Assembly: GCA_006739055.1 (NCBI GenBank)
Contig: AP019702.1
Coordinates: forward strand, 5,543,388-5,607,387
Length of the DNA stretch: 64,000 nt
Reading direction: 5' to 3'
DNA from: Allostella vacuolata
GTDB lineage: Bacteria > Pseudomonadota > Alphaproteobacteria > ATCC43930 > Allostellaceae
In this document: piece by piece, positions 18,322 through 26,766 of the stretch
Layout of the letters: every line of letters starts with the position of its first letter
Numbering within the stretch: position 1 is the first letter of the stretch
Program-made: the position numbers and the translations under genes
Notes under the pieces: model-generated
Databases searched by the model: none
Seen by the model: the letters and a program-made list of their open reading frames with translations, nothing else
What the model was told of the DNA's origin: nothing

Positions 18322-19764
18322 ATGTCGCTGTCCGAACTGACCCGCATGACCGCCGTGGAAGCGGTCCGGCGCCTCAAGGCGCGCGAGGTTGCGCCGGCGG
18401 AACTGATCGACGCGGCATTGGCGCGCATTGCCGAGGTAGAGCCGGCGGTCAACGCCCTGCCGACGCTCTGCCCGGACCGGGCCCGCGCGGCCGCCATCGA
18501 CCTGCCGCGCGCGGGCGGCGACCCCGATGCGCCGGGCTGGCTGGCCGGCCTGCCGATCGCGATCAAGGACCTGCTGAACGTCAGGGGCGTGCGCTCGACC
18601 CAGGGCTCGCCGATCTTCGCCGACCATATCCCCGAGCGCTCCGACATCGTGGTCGAGACGCTGGAGCGCAGCGGCGGCGTGGTCCTGGCCAAGTCGAACA
18701 CCCCGGAGTTCGGCGCCGGGGCCAACACCTTCAACCCGGTCTTCGGCAAGACCCGCAACCCATGGAACACCAGCCTGACCTGCGGCGGTTCGTCGGGCGG
18801 GTCGGCGGTGGCGCTGGCGACCGGCGAGATCTGGCTCGCCAGCGGCTCCGACCTGGGTGGCAGCCTGCGCATTCCGGCCAGCTTCTGCGGCATCGTCGGC
18901 ATGCGGCCCTCGCCCGGCCGCGTCGCGCGCGGCCCCAACTACAACATGCCGGACGACCTGGCGATCGAGGGGCCGATGGCCCGCAACGTCGCCGACGTCG
19001 CCCTGATGCTCGATGCCATGGCCGGCCAGGCGGCCGAGGATGCCCTGTCCCTGCCGCGGCCGGAGCGGCCGTTCCAGGACGCGGTGCGCAATCCCGTGCG
19101 GCCCGTGCGCGTCGCCTACTCGCCCAACCTCGGCTTCCTGCCGGTGCACCCCGAGGTGGCCGCGGTCGCCGAGCGCGCCGCCCGCCGCTTCGAGGCGATG
19201 GGCATTCCGGTCGACCTTGCCACGCCCGACTTCTCCGACGCGCAGGAGATCTTCCAGGCGCTGCGCGCCCTCTTCTTCGTCACCGACAAGGCGGAGCTGC
19301 TGCGCACCAGGCGCGACCAGCTCAAGCCCGACGTGATCTGGAACATCGAGAAGGGGATGACGCTCGATGCCGATTCGATCGGCCGGGCGATCCGCGCCCG
19401 CTCGGCCCTGCAGGGCCGCGTCGGGCGATTCTTCCAGACCTACGACGTGCTGCTGACGCCGGCCGTGATCGTCCCGCCGTTCGACGTCGACATGGTCTCG
19501 GTTCGCAAGGTCGGCGACGTCGAGTTCGACAACTATATCGACTGGCTGTCGATCACCTACGCGATCAGCATGACGCGCTGCGCCTCCCTGTCGCTGCCGG
19601 CCGGGTTCCTGGCCGACGGGCGGCCGGTCGGGCTGCAGATGGTGACGCGGCCCCATGGCGACGCAGCCCTCCTGTCCGCCGCCCGGTTGCTGGAGGACGC
19701 GCTGGATTTGCGCGACCTGGTGCCGATCGATCCGCGGACGGGCCCGGCCCTGCCGCCGTCCTGA
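18322..19764 (+). CDS. Amidase signature family amidohydrolase
   Basis: A 480-aa enzyme with the full Ser-cisSer-Lys triad: Lys in PIAIKDLLNVRG (~residue 80), the glycine/serine-rich block CGGSSGGSAVALATGE (~residue 154), and the nucleophile Ser in SGSDLGGSLRIPASFCG (~residue 178). It hydrolyses an amide, as in GatA-like or carboxamide-degrading amidases; no gatB/gatC is nearby, so it is not the tRNA amidotransferase. The ATG at 18322 follows CGGAG. Its stop codon lies in a 16-base tandem duplication shared with the converging small gene. Confidence 0.9.
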   Translation: MSLSELTRMTAVEAVRRLKAREVAPAELIDAALARIAEVEPAVNALPTLCPDRARAAAIDLPRAGGDPDAPGWLAGLPIAIKDLLNVRGVRSTQGSPIFADHIPERSDIVVETLERSGGVVLAKSNTPEFGAGANTFNPVFGKTRNPWNTSLTCGGSSGGSAVALATGEIWLASGSDLGGSLRIPASFCGIVGMRPSPGRVARGPNYNMPDDLAIEGPMARNVADVALMLDAMAGQAAEDALSLPRPERPFQDAVRNPVRPVRVAYSPNLGFLPVHPEVAAVAERAARRFEAMGIPVDLATPDFSDAQEIFQALRALFFVTDKAELLRTRRDQLKPDVIWNIEKGMTLDADSIGRAIRARSALQGRVGRFFQTYDVLLTPAVIVPPFDVDMVSVRKVGDVEFDNYIDWLSITYAISMTRCASLSLPAGFLADGRPVGLQMVTRPHGDAALLSAARLLEDALDLRDLVPIDPRTGPALPPS

Positions 19765-19790
19765 GCTTCAGCCGTCCTGAGCTTCAGCCG
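19756..19790. repeat. 16-base tandem duplication across two convergent stop codons
   Basis: A 16-base unit (CCGTCCTGAGCTTCAG) is repeated perfectly back to back, with three further matching bases. Each copy contains TGA on the plus strand and TCA (TGA on minus). The left copy supplies the amidase stop and the right copy the stop of the small minus-strand gene. It looks like a recent replication-slippage event that left both reading frames intact. Confidence 0.9.
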
Positions 19791-20020
19791 GGCGGGCGGC
19801 AGTCACGGTCGAGCCAGCACCGGCCCCGCGCCGTGACAACCACCATGCCGCCGCCCGGTGCCGGCTGCCGCGCCACGAGGCCGCGGTCGATCGCCTCCTC
19901 CCAGACCGTGAGCCGGGGGCAGGAGGTACGCCACGCCTCGATCACCTCGCCGTAGGGGCGAGGCCGGCGCGCGACCCATGCGACGAGGTCGAGGACCAGC
20001 GGATCGATCGGATCGGCCAT
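19784..20020 (-). CDS. Conserved hypothetical protein, small winged-helix-like (78 aa)
   Basis: A 78-aa protein: D-P-L-V-L-D-L-V-A-W-V, then EVIEAWRTSCPRLTVWEEAI, then DRGLVARQ followed by a short beta hairpin and VTARGRCWL. This resembles a compact winged-helix protein I recall in rhizobia and relatives as a conserved hypothetical. Whether it binds DNA is unknown. A strong ribosome site (GGAGG, seven bases before ATG) supports the start at 20020. It sits 13 bases downstream of the TauE/SafE gene on the same strand. Its stop lies in the 16-base duplication. Confidence 0.75.
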   Translation of the reverse strand: MADPIDPLVLDLVAWVARRPRPYGEVIEAWRTSCPRLTVWEEAIDRGLVARQPAPGGGMVVVTARGRCWLDRDCRPPG

Positions 20021-20033
20021 CAGCGGGACCTCC

Positions 20034-20819
20034 CTAGGTCGGGGCCGTGAGCAGAAGCCACGAGCCGTGCAGCAGGAAATAGCTGGCGATGGTGGTGATG
20101 ATATGGCCGGCCCAGCGCCGGAACTGCTGGTCCGTCATCGCCTCCAGGAACTGCCGGGCGAGCGTCGTTCCCAGCATCGAGGCGAGGATCGCCAGCACCG
20201 CCATCACCGGATCGATCGAGCCCGAATCCTGGATGACCCCGCCGAAATAGGCGAGCTTCAGGCCGTGCCCGAGCACCTGGCAGGTGGCCTTGGTCGCCAC
20301 GATCTGCCGCCGGTCGAGCCGGCCGCCCAGGAAGAAGCTGTCGAGGAGCGGCCCGGATACCCCCGTCAGCAGCATCAGCGTCATGCAGGCGGCGCCGTAG
20401 CCGGCCCCCTGCACGGCGCTCTCGGGATCGGGCGCCAGCCGGGCGGGGGCGAGGCGCACCATGAACGGCGTCAGCCCGAGGAAGATGAAGGCGACCGGCT
20501 TGTCCGGGACGTAGCGCCAGAAGGACCAGACGACCAGGGCCAGCAGGCCGCCCGCGGCATAGGCCGCCACCGTGCGCCAGCGTACGTTCCGGCGCCATAG
20601 CCAGGCCCGCCAGCCGTTCGAGGCCATCTGCGTCACCGCGTGCAGGACCATCGCGGCCGGCACCGGCAGGACGACCAGCAACACGCCGATCAGGACCATT
20701 CCACCCGCCATGCCGAACAGGCCCGACAGGAAGGCGGTCGCCACCATCAGGAGGCAGAGGAACAGCATCAGCAGGGGTGTCACCAAGTCGCGCGCTCCGA
20801 AGGTGCTGCCCCATTTCAT
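20034..20819 (-). CDS. TauE/SafE-family sulfite/anion exporter
   Basis: A 261-aa inner-membrane protein with about eight hydrophobic helices and the two internally related halves of the TauE/SafE family. The first half has F-L-S-G-L-F-G-M-A-G-G-M and the second LLTGVSGPLLDSFFLGG, at the usual helix-breaking positions. Members export sulfite, sulfoacetate or related anions; the substrate here is unknown. The ATG at 20819 was chosen; a TTG eight codons earlier is possible. It is divergent from a LysR regulator whose palindrome lies in the shared gap, so that regulator may control it. Confidence 0.85.
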   Translation of the reverse strand: MKWGSTFGARDLVTPLLMLFLCLLMVATAFLSGLFGMAGGMVLIGVLLVVLPVPAAMVLHAVTQMASNGWRAWLWRRNVRWRTVAAYAAGGLLALVVWSFWRYVPDKPVAFIFLGLTPFMVRLAPARLAPDPESAVQGAGYGAACMTLMLLTGVSGPLLDSFFLGGRLDRRQIVATKATCQVLGHGLKLAYFGGVIQDSGSIDPVMAVLAILASMLGTTLARQFLEAMTDQQFRRWAGHIITTIASYFLLHGSWLLLTAPT

Positions 20820-20866
20820 CGGCGCTTTGGACGCGTCGCGCAAACCGCGTTATGTTGGCCTCACCC

Positions 20867-20879
20867 TCAGTTTTACTGA
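20867..20879. promoter_or_regulatory. Palindrome in the TauE/LysR divergent gap (putative LysR site)
   Basis: TCAGT-TTT-ACTGA is a perfect five-base inverted repeat in an AT-rich patch of a GC-rich gap. It lies 7 bases before the LysR ATG and about 50 bases from the exporter start. LysR regulators often bind such dyads between themselves and a divergent target. Position fits autoregulation; binding is inferred. Confidence 0.45.
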
Positions 20880-20885
20880 TCCTTG

Positions 20886-21791
20886 ATGATGCGCCGGCTG
20901 CCCTCCCTCAATGGCGTGAAGGCGTTCGAGGCGGCCGCCCGGACCGCCGGCTTCGCCGCGGCCGCGGCGGAACTCAACGTCTCGTCCGCCGCCGTGAGCC
21001 GGATGGTGCGGTTGCTGGAGGATCGGCTCGGCGTGGCGCTCTTCGAGCGCAAGGCGAACCGCCTGGTCCTGACCCAGGCCGGCCGCGCCTACCAGGCCGG
21101 GTTGACGCCACTGCTGGATGCCCTGGCGGCACTGACCCTGCAGGTGGCAGCCGCGCCCCAGGCGGCCCGCATCCTGACCATCGGCGTCGGCCCCACCTTC
21201 GCGATCCGCTGGCTCATCCCCCGGCTTGCCGACTTTCGCCGGCAGGCGCCCGAGGTCGAGGTACGCTTCGCGACCGGAGGGGCGGCGGGATCGTTCGCCG
21301 ACGACTGGACCTGCGGCATCGCGCTGGGGGACGGGCGCTGGCCCGGGCTGGTGGCCGAGCGCCTGTTCGCCGGCGACCTGCTGCCGGTATGCAGCCCCGC
21401 CCTGGCAGCGCGGCTCGCCCGGCCGGCCGATCTGGCGGGGCCGGCGCTGATCCGTGTCGCCCACGCGCCGGAAGACTGGCCGCTGTGGCTGGATGCGGCC
21501 GGCGTCGCCGACGTTTCGGCCCGGGGTCCCGAGTTCCAGTACTATGGCCAGTCCCTGCAGGCGGCGGTGGACGGAATCGGGATCGCGATGGGGATCCGCC
21601 CCTATATCGACGACGACCTTGCCGCCGGCCGGCTGGTGGCGCCGTTCGCCCTGAGCGTGCCCAAGGACAAGTGCTGGTATCTCCTCTACCGCACGGCGGA
21701 GCGGGAACAGCGCGGCTTCGAGCTGTTCCGCGGCTGGCTGACGCAGTGCGCCCGGAGCCGCCCGGCCGGAGCCGCCAGCTTGCCGTCCTGA
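20886..21791 (+). CDS. LysR-family transcriptional regulator (GcvA-like)
   Basis: A 301-aa LysR regulator. The N-terminal winged helix reads LPSLNGVKAFEAAARTAGFAA, then AAVSRMVRLLEDRLGVALFE (residues ~5-60). A periplasmic-binding-like effector domain with GcvA-type features (TIGVGPTFAIRWLIPRL) follows. TTG-ATG-ATG codons in a row (20883-20891) are alternative starts; 20886 is given. It is divergent from the TauE/SafE exporter, its likeliest target. The stop overlaps the -35 of the maoC promoter. Confidence 0.9.
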   Translation: MMRRLPSLNGVKAFEAAARTAGFAAAAAELNVSSAAVSRMVRLLEDRLGVALFERKANRLVLTQAGRAYQAGLTPLLDALAALTLQVAAAPQAARILTIGVGPTFAIRWLIPRLADFRRQAPEVEVRFATGGAAGSFADDWTCGIALGDGRWPGLVAERLFAGDLLPVCSPALAARLARPADLAGPALIRVAHAPEDWPLWLDAAGVADVSARGPEFQYYGQSLQAAVDGIGIAMGIRPYIDDDLAAGRLVAPFALSVPKDKCWYLLYRTAEREQRGFELFRGWLTQCARSRPAGAASLPS

Positions 21792-21808
21792 GCCAGCCCC
21801 TTTATAAC
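21780..21808 (+). promoter_or_regulatory. Sigma-70-type promoter before the MaoC gene
   Basis: TTGCCG at 21780-21785 and TATAAC at 21803-21808 are separated by exactly 17 bases and match the housekeeping consensus at four and five of six positions. Transcription would start near 21815, leaving a leader of about 70 bases before the MaoC ATG. The -35 overlaps the stop of the LysR gene. It may also feed the ribF-ileS-lspA run downstream. Confidence 0.6.
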
Positions 21809-21883
21809 CGCGCTCGTTTTGCGCCGCACAATGACGGTTGCCGCCTTGCGCCCGCGGCCCCTCGGAAAACGGAACCGCGAGCC

Positions 21884-22336
21884 ATGGATCAGGTCCCCGC
21901 CCGCCTCGACAATCTGGTGGGCTTCTTCCTCGAGGATCTCCACGTCGGCATGTCGGCGCGCATCGCCCGCACGGTGACCGAGGCCGACATCCTGATGTTC
22001 GCCGGCGTCTCGGGCGATACCAACCCCCTGCACCTGAACGAGGTCTACGCCCAGGGGACGATGTTCCGGGGGCGCATCGCGCACGGCATCCTGACCGCCA
22101 GCCTGATCTCGGCCGTGTTCGGCACGTTGCTGCCGGGCCCGGGCGCGGTCTATGTCACGCAGAACCTGCGCTTCAAGGCGCCGGTCCGGGCGGGCGACAC
22201 GGTCGACACCCGGGTGACGGTGGCGGAGATCATCGCCGACAAGAACCGGGTCATCATGCGCGCGGTCTGCAAGGTGGGCGAGCGCGTGGTGGTGGATGGC
22301 GACGCGATCCTGATGGTGCCTTCGCGTCCGGCTTGA
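21884..22336 (+). CDS. MaoC-like (R)-specific enoyl-CoA hydratase (PhaJ type)
   Basis: A 150-aa hot-dog-fold protein. It carries the hydratase-2 motif FAGVSGDTNPLHLNEVYAQ followed by FRGRIAHGILTASLIS (~residues 40-75), which contains the catalytic Asp and His. It would hydrate trans-2-enoyl-CoA to (R)-3-hydroxyacyl-CoA, often linking beta-oxidation to polyhydroxyalkanoate. No phaC is in the window, so the pathway is inferred only from the family. The ATG at 21884 is well placed behind a good promoter. Confidence 0.85.
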   Translation: MDQVPARLDNLVGFFLEDLHVGMSARIARTVTEADILMFAGVSGDTNPLHLNEVYAQGTMFRGRIAHGILTASLISAVFGTLLPGPGAVYVTQNLRFKAPVRAGDTVDTRVTVAEIIADKNRVIMRAVCKVGERVVVDGDAILMVPSRPA

Positions 22337-22443
22337 AGCCGGGTCCGGCGGCAGTCTCGGGCCATCTGAACTTGCGGTCCGGCCCCCGCCTGCGGCAGGA
22401 AGCGGACCTTGGGAACGCACGAGCGGCGGTAGAAGCGAGCGAC

Positions 22444-23388
22444 ATGCGGATCATCCGGCATTGGGACGAGACGGCAGCCCGGCTGGGCGCGGTGCTGGCG
22501 CTCGGCAATTTCGACGGCGTCCATCTGGGGCACCGGGCGGTCATCGCCGCCGCCCGGGCACAGGCCGCGCGCCTTGGCGCGCCGGCCGGCGTGCTGACGT
22601 TCGAACCCCATCCGCGCCAGCTGTTCCGGCCGGAAGACCCGCCCTTCCGGCTCACCCCGTTCCGCATCAAGGCGCGCCTGATGGGCGAGATGGGGCTGGA
22701 CGTCCTCTATGCCCTGCCGTTCGACCGCGCCTTCAGCGAGCGCTCGGCCGGATCCTTCGTCGACGAGGTGCTGGTCGGCGGCTTCGGGGTACGCCATGTC
22801 GTGGCGGGCGAGGATTTCGTCTTCGGCCATGGCCGGGGCGGATCGATGGACCTGCTCGCCGCCCGCGGGGCGGAACTCGGCTTCGGCGTCACCGCCACCG
22901 GCCCGGTGATGCAGGACGGGGCTGTGATCTCGTCCAGCCGGATCCGGCGCCTGCTGGCCGAAGGCGCGCCGGCCGCCGCTGCCCGACTGCTCGGCCGGCC
23001 CTGGGAGATCGAGGGACGGGTCGAGCACGGGCACCGGCGCGGCCGGACCATCGGCTTCCCCACCGCCAACATCGCGCTCGGCGACTGCCTGCGGCCGGCG
23101 GTCGGCGTCTATGCGGTAGAGGCGAGGCTCGACGCGCCCGATGCCCCCGCCTGGAAAGGCGTCGCCAATTTCGGCCGGCGCCCGACGGTCGACGGCACTT
23201 CGTTGTGGCTGGAAGTGCATCTGTTCGACTATGCGGGCGACCTCTATGGCCGGCATCTTCGGGTGGGATTGCGCGAATACTTGCGCGGCGAGCGTAAATT
23301 TGATGGTTTGGCGGCGCTCACGGCACAGATCGCCGAAGATGCGGCGCAGGCCAGGGCCCTTCTCGAAGCGCCCGCCGCCACCGTTTGA
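22444..23388 (+). CDS. ribF: Bifunctional riboflavin kinase / FAD synthetase
   Basis: A 314-aa enzyme making FMN then FAD from riboflavin. The N-terminal nucleotidyltransferase domain has LGNFDGVHLGHRAVI (~residue 16) and ISSSRIRRLLAEG. The C-terminal kinase domain has GHRRGRTIGFPTANI (~residue 196) and GVANFGRRPTVDG. Full length for the family. It lies 34 bases upstream of ileS; the ribF-ileS-lspA order is classic in proteobacteria. No FMN riboswitch was seen in the 107 bases before it. Confidence 0.95.
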   Translation: MRIIRHWDETAARLGAVLALGNFDGVHLGHRAVIAAARAQAARLGAPAGVLTFEPHPRQLFRPEDPPFRLTPFRIKARLMGEMGLDVLYALPFDRAFSERSAGSFVDEVLVGGFGVRHVVAGEDFVFGHGRGGSMDLLAARGAELGFGVTATGPVMQDGAVISSSRIRRLLAEGAPAAAARLLGRPWEIEGRVEHGHRRGRTIGFPTANIALGDCLRPAVGVYAVEARLDAPDAPAWKGVANFGRRPTVDGTSLWLEVHLFDYAGDLYGRHLRVGLREYLRGERKFDGLAALTAQIAEDAAQARALLEAPAATV

Positions 23389-23421
23389 CCGGCCCCAGAT
23401 TAGGGCCACCCGATAGAGGAC

Positions 23422-26271
23422 ATGATGGCCAAGGACTACAAGGCGACCGTCTTCCTGCCGCAGACCGGCTTTCCCATGCGGGCCGGACTGCCGGCGATGG
23501 AGCCGAAACTGCTGGCCCGATGGACGGAGAACGATCTCTTCGGCCAGTTGCGCCGGACGGCAGCCGGGCGGGAGAAGTTCATCCTGCATGACGGGCCGCC
23601 CTACGCCAACGGCAACCTGCATATCGGCCATGCCCTCAACAAGATCCTGAAGGACGTCATCAACCGTTCGCAGCAGATGCTGGGCCGGGATGCCAACTAC
23701 GTCCCCGGCTGGGACTGCCACGGACTGCCGATCGAATGGAAGATCGAGGAGAAGTACCGCGCCGCCGGCCAGGACAAGGACGCGGTGCCGATCGACGAGT
23801 TCCGCCGCGAGTGCCGCGAGTTCGCCGACCACTGGATCGGCGTGCAGAAGGCCGAGTTCCGCCGCCTCGGCGTCGAGGGCGACTGGGACCGGCCCTACAC
23901 CACCATGGCCTACCCGGCCGAGGCGCAGATCGTCCGTGAAATCGGGAAATTCCTGATGAATGGCGGGCTGTTCCGCGGCTCGAAGCCGGTCATGTGGTCG
24001 GTGGTGGAGAAGACAGCGCTCGCCGAGGCGGAGATCGAGTATCACGACCACACGTCGAACACCGTCCATATCCGCTTCCCGGTCGCCCGGGCCAGCCTGC
24101 CGGAGCTGGAAGGGGCCGCGGTCGTCATCTGGACCACCACACCCTGGACCATGCCCGGCAACCGCGCCGTGGCCTACGGCGCCGACATCACCTATGCCCT
24201 GGTCGAGGTGACCGGAACGGCCGACGGCAGCCTGGCCCGGGTGGGCGAACGGCTGCTGCTGGCCGAGGCGCTGGTGCCGGCGGTGGCCGAGGCTGCCGGG
24301 ATCACCGGCCACCGGGTGGTCGCGACGCTGGCCGGGCATGCGCTGGCCGGAACCGTCTGCCGCCATCCCCTGGCCGGCCAGGGCTACGAGTTCGACGTGC
24401 CGATGCTGCCGGGCGGGTTCGTCACCACCGACCAGGGGACCGGGCTCGTCCATATCGCGCCCGGCCACGGCGCCGACGACTACGAGCTCGGGCTGGCCCA
24501 CGGCATCCTGGCGCCGCAGACGGTGGCCGAGGATGGGACCTACTTCCCGCATGTGCCGCTGTTCGCCGGGCGCCGGGTGCTGACGCCCTATGGCAAGAAG
24601 GGTGATGCGGACCAGACCGTGATCCAGGTGATGACGGAGGCCGGCGCCCTGCTGGCGCAGGGCACGCTGGTCCATTCCTATCCCCATTCCTGGCGCTCCA
24701 AGGCGCCGCTGATCTTCCGCAACACTCCGCAGTGGTTCATCTCGATGACGACCAACGGCCTGCGCGACACCGCGCTCGCCGCCATCGACGAGACCCGCTT
24801 CGTGCCGCCGCAGGGGCAGAACCGGTTGCGCAGCATGATCGAGACCCGCCCCGACTGGTGCATCTCGCGCCAGCGCGCCTGGGGCGTGCCGATCGCCATC
24901 TTCGTCGAGAAGAAGACGGGCGAGCTGCTGCGCGACCAGGCGGTGGTCGACCGGATCGCCGCGGCCTTCGAGGAGGAAGGGGCGGACGTCTGGTACACCA
25001 GCCCCCCCGAGCGGTTCCTCGGTCCCGGGCGCGACCCGGCGAACTACGAGCAGGTGAAGGACGTGGTCGACGTCTGGTTCGATTCGGGATCGACCCATGC
25101 CTTCGTGCTGGAGCAGCGCCCGGAACTGGCCTGGCCGGCCTCGCTCTACCTCGAGGGCTCGGACCAGCATCGCGGCTGGTTCCATTCCTCGCTGCTGGAA
25201 TCCTGCGGTACCCGCGGGCGGGCGCCCTACGACGCGGTCCTGACCCATGGCTTCGTCATGGACGAGCAGGGCCGCAAGATGTCGAAGTCGCTCGGCAACG
25301 TGACCGCGCCGCAGACGGTGATCGACGAGTACGGGGCCGACATCCTGCGGCTGTGGGTCGTCAGCGCCGACTATTCCGAGGACCTGCGGATCGGCAAGGA
25401 GATCCTGAAGCACCAGTCGGAGATGTACCGCCGGCTGCGCAACACGTTGCGCTACCTGCTGGGCGCGCTCGACGGCTTCGCCGCCGCCGAGAAGGTCGAA
25501 GCGGCCGACATGCCGGAGCTGGAGCGCTGGGTGCTGCACCGGCTGGCCGAGACGGACCGGACGGTACGCCAGGCCTGCGCCGACTTCGAGTTCCACGCGA
25601 TCTTCACCGCGCTGCATAATTTCTGCGCGGTCGACCTGTCCGCCTTCTACTTCGACATCCGCAAGGACGCGCTCTATTGCGACCGCCCGGATTCGCTGCG
25701 CCGGCGCGCCTGCCGCACCGTCATGGACCAGCTCTTCGACTGCCTGACCGCGTGGCTCGCCCCGATCCTCTGCTTCACCGCCGAGGAGGCCTGGCTTGCC
25801 CGCCACGGCGAGGGGCCGGACACCAGCGTCCACCTGCGGCTCTTCCCCGAGATCCCGGCGGACTGGCTGGACGAGGCTCTGGCGACCAAGTGGCAGACGG
25901 TGCGCGAGGTGCGGCGCGTGGTTACCGGCGCGCTGGAGCTGGAGCGCGCGCAGCGCCGCATCGGTGCCAGCCTGCAGGCCTCGCCCCTGGTCCAGGTGTC
26001 GGCGGCGCAGGCGGCCGCCTTCGACGGCCTCTCGCTGGCCGAGATCGCCATCACCAGCTCGGCCGAGCTGGTCGTGGCGGGCGAGCCGCTGGAGGGCGCA
26101 TTCCAGCTCGACGAGGTGCCGGGCGTCAGCGTCGTGTCGCGACTGGCCGAGGGTGGCAAGTGCCAGCGCTGCTGGCGCGTGCTGCCCGAGGTCGGCCAGG
26201 TGCCGGGACATGATGACCTGTGTGCCCGCTGCGCCCACGCGGTCGTCGAGGAAGAAAGCCAGGCGGCATGA
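23422..26271 (+). CDS. ileS: Isoleucyl-tRNA synthetase
   Basis: A 949-aa class I synthetase. The HIGH motif is in PPYANGNLHIGHALNK (~residue 55), the CP1 editing domain includes TTPWTMPGNRAV (~residue 235), the KMSKS loop is in GRKMSKSLGN (~residue 616), and a C-terminal zinc finger has Cys pairs C-Q-R-C and C-A-R-C (~residues 914 and 936). This is the usual bacterial IleS1 layout and length. Two adjacent ATG codons (23422, 23425) follow AGAGGA. Its stop overlaps the lspA start (ATGA), implying translational coupling. Confidence 0.98.
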   Translation: MMAKDYKATVFLPQTGFPMRAGLPAMEPKLLARWTENDLFGQLRRTAAGREKFILHDGPPYANGNLHIGHALNKILKDVINRSQQMLGRDANYVPGWDCHGLPIEWKIEEKYRAAGQDKDAVPIDEFRRECREFADHWIGVQKAEFRRLGVEGDWDRPYTTMAYPAEAQIVREIGKFLMNGGLFRGSKPVMWSVVEKTALAEAEIEYHDHTSNTVHIRFPVARASLPELEGAAVVIWTTTPWTMPGNRAVAYGADITYALVEVTGTADGSLARVGERLLLAEALVPAVAEAAGITGHRVVATLAGHALAGTVCRHPLAGQGYEFDVPMLPGGFVTTDQGTGLVHIAPGHGADDYELGLAHGILAPQTVAEDGTYFPHVPLFAGRRVLTPYGKKGDADQTVIQVMTEAGALLAQGTLVHSYPHSWRSKAPLIFRNTPQWFISMTTNGLRDTALAAIDETRFVPPQGQNRLRSMIETRPDWCISRQRAWGVPIAIFVEKKTGELLRDQAVVDRIAAAFEEEGADVWYTSPPERFLGPGRDPANYEQVKDVVDVWFDSGSTHAFVLEQRPELAWPASLYLEGSDQHRGWFHSSLLESCGTRGRAPYDAVLTHGFVMDEQGRKMSKSLGNVTAPQTVIDEYGADILRLWVVSADYSEDLRIGKEILKHQSEMYRRLRNTLRYLLGALDGFAAAEKVEAADMPELERWVLHRLAETDRTVRQACADFEFHAIFTALHNFCAVDLSAFYFDIRKDALYCDRPDSLRRRACRTVMDQLFDCLTAWLAPILCFTAEEAWLARHGEGPDTSVHLRLFPEIPADWLDEALATKWQTVREVRRVVTGALELERAQRRIGASLQASPLVQVSAAQAAAFDGLSLAEIAITSSAELVVAGEPLEGAFQLDEVPGVSVVSRLAEGGKCQRCWRVLPEVGQVPGHDDLCARCAHAVVEEESQAA

Positions 26272-26759
26272 GCCGGCCAGGGATGGGCCTGGCGGCCGTG
26301 GTCGCGATCTTCGTCGCCGACCAGGCGAGCAAGGCGTGGATGCTCGACTACCTGGCGGTCGACGGGGGGCTGGGGCGCGGTCGCTTCGTTCCGGTGACCG
26401 ACTTCTTCAACCTGGTCGTCGTATGGAACCGGGGCGTCAGCTTCGGGATGTTCGCCGGCCATGACGACACCATGCGCTGGGCGCTTGCCGCGCTCGCGGT
26501 CGTCGTCTCGCTGGTCCTGGCCGTGTGGCTGTTCCGCACGCAGGATCGGCTGGTGGCACTCGGCCTCGGCTGTGTCATCGGCGGGGCGCTGGGCAATGTC
26601 GTGGACCGCGTCCGGTTCGGCGCGGTCTTCGATTTCCTCGATTTTCACGCGCTGGGTTATCACTGGCCGGCCTTCAACGTCGCCGACTCCGGCATTTTCA
26701 TCGGGGTCGCCGCGTTGTTGGCGGACGGGTTGTTCAGCCGGCGGGAAGGGCATACATAG
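26268..26759 (+). CDS. lspA: Lipoprotein signal peptidase (signal peptidase II)
   Basis: A 163-aa inner-membrane aspartic protease that cleaves prolipoprotein signal peptides. Four membrane helices are visible. The catalytic Asp residues lie in GNVVDRV (~residue 108) and FNVADSGI (~residue 137), and VVWNRGVSFGMF is the conserved middle motif. The start overlaps the ileS stop by four bases. The next gene encodes a lipoprotein that would be one of its substrates. Confidence 0.96.
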   Translation: MSRPGMGLAAVVAIFVADQASKAWMLDYLAVDGGLGRGRFVPVTDFFNLVVVWNRGVSFGMFAGHDDTMRWALAALAVVVSLVLAVWLFRTQDRLVALGLGCVIGGALGNVVDRVRFGAVFDFLDFHALGYHWPAFNVADSGIFIGVAALLADGLFSRREGHT

Positions 26760-26766
26760 GTCGGCC

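Noticed and set aside
22337-22443. FMN riboswitch or other leader before ribF
   Set aside because: No RFN-like conserved blocks; the gap appears unstructured apart from short GC-rich inverted bits.
22150-26238. A very long open frame (over 1,300 codons) on the minus strand opposite ribF and ileS
   Set aside because: It mirrors the third-position GC bias of ribF/ileS, its product is low-complexity Arg/Gly/His-rich with no domain, and ileS itself is unmistakable.
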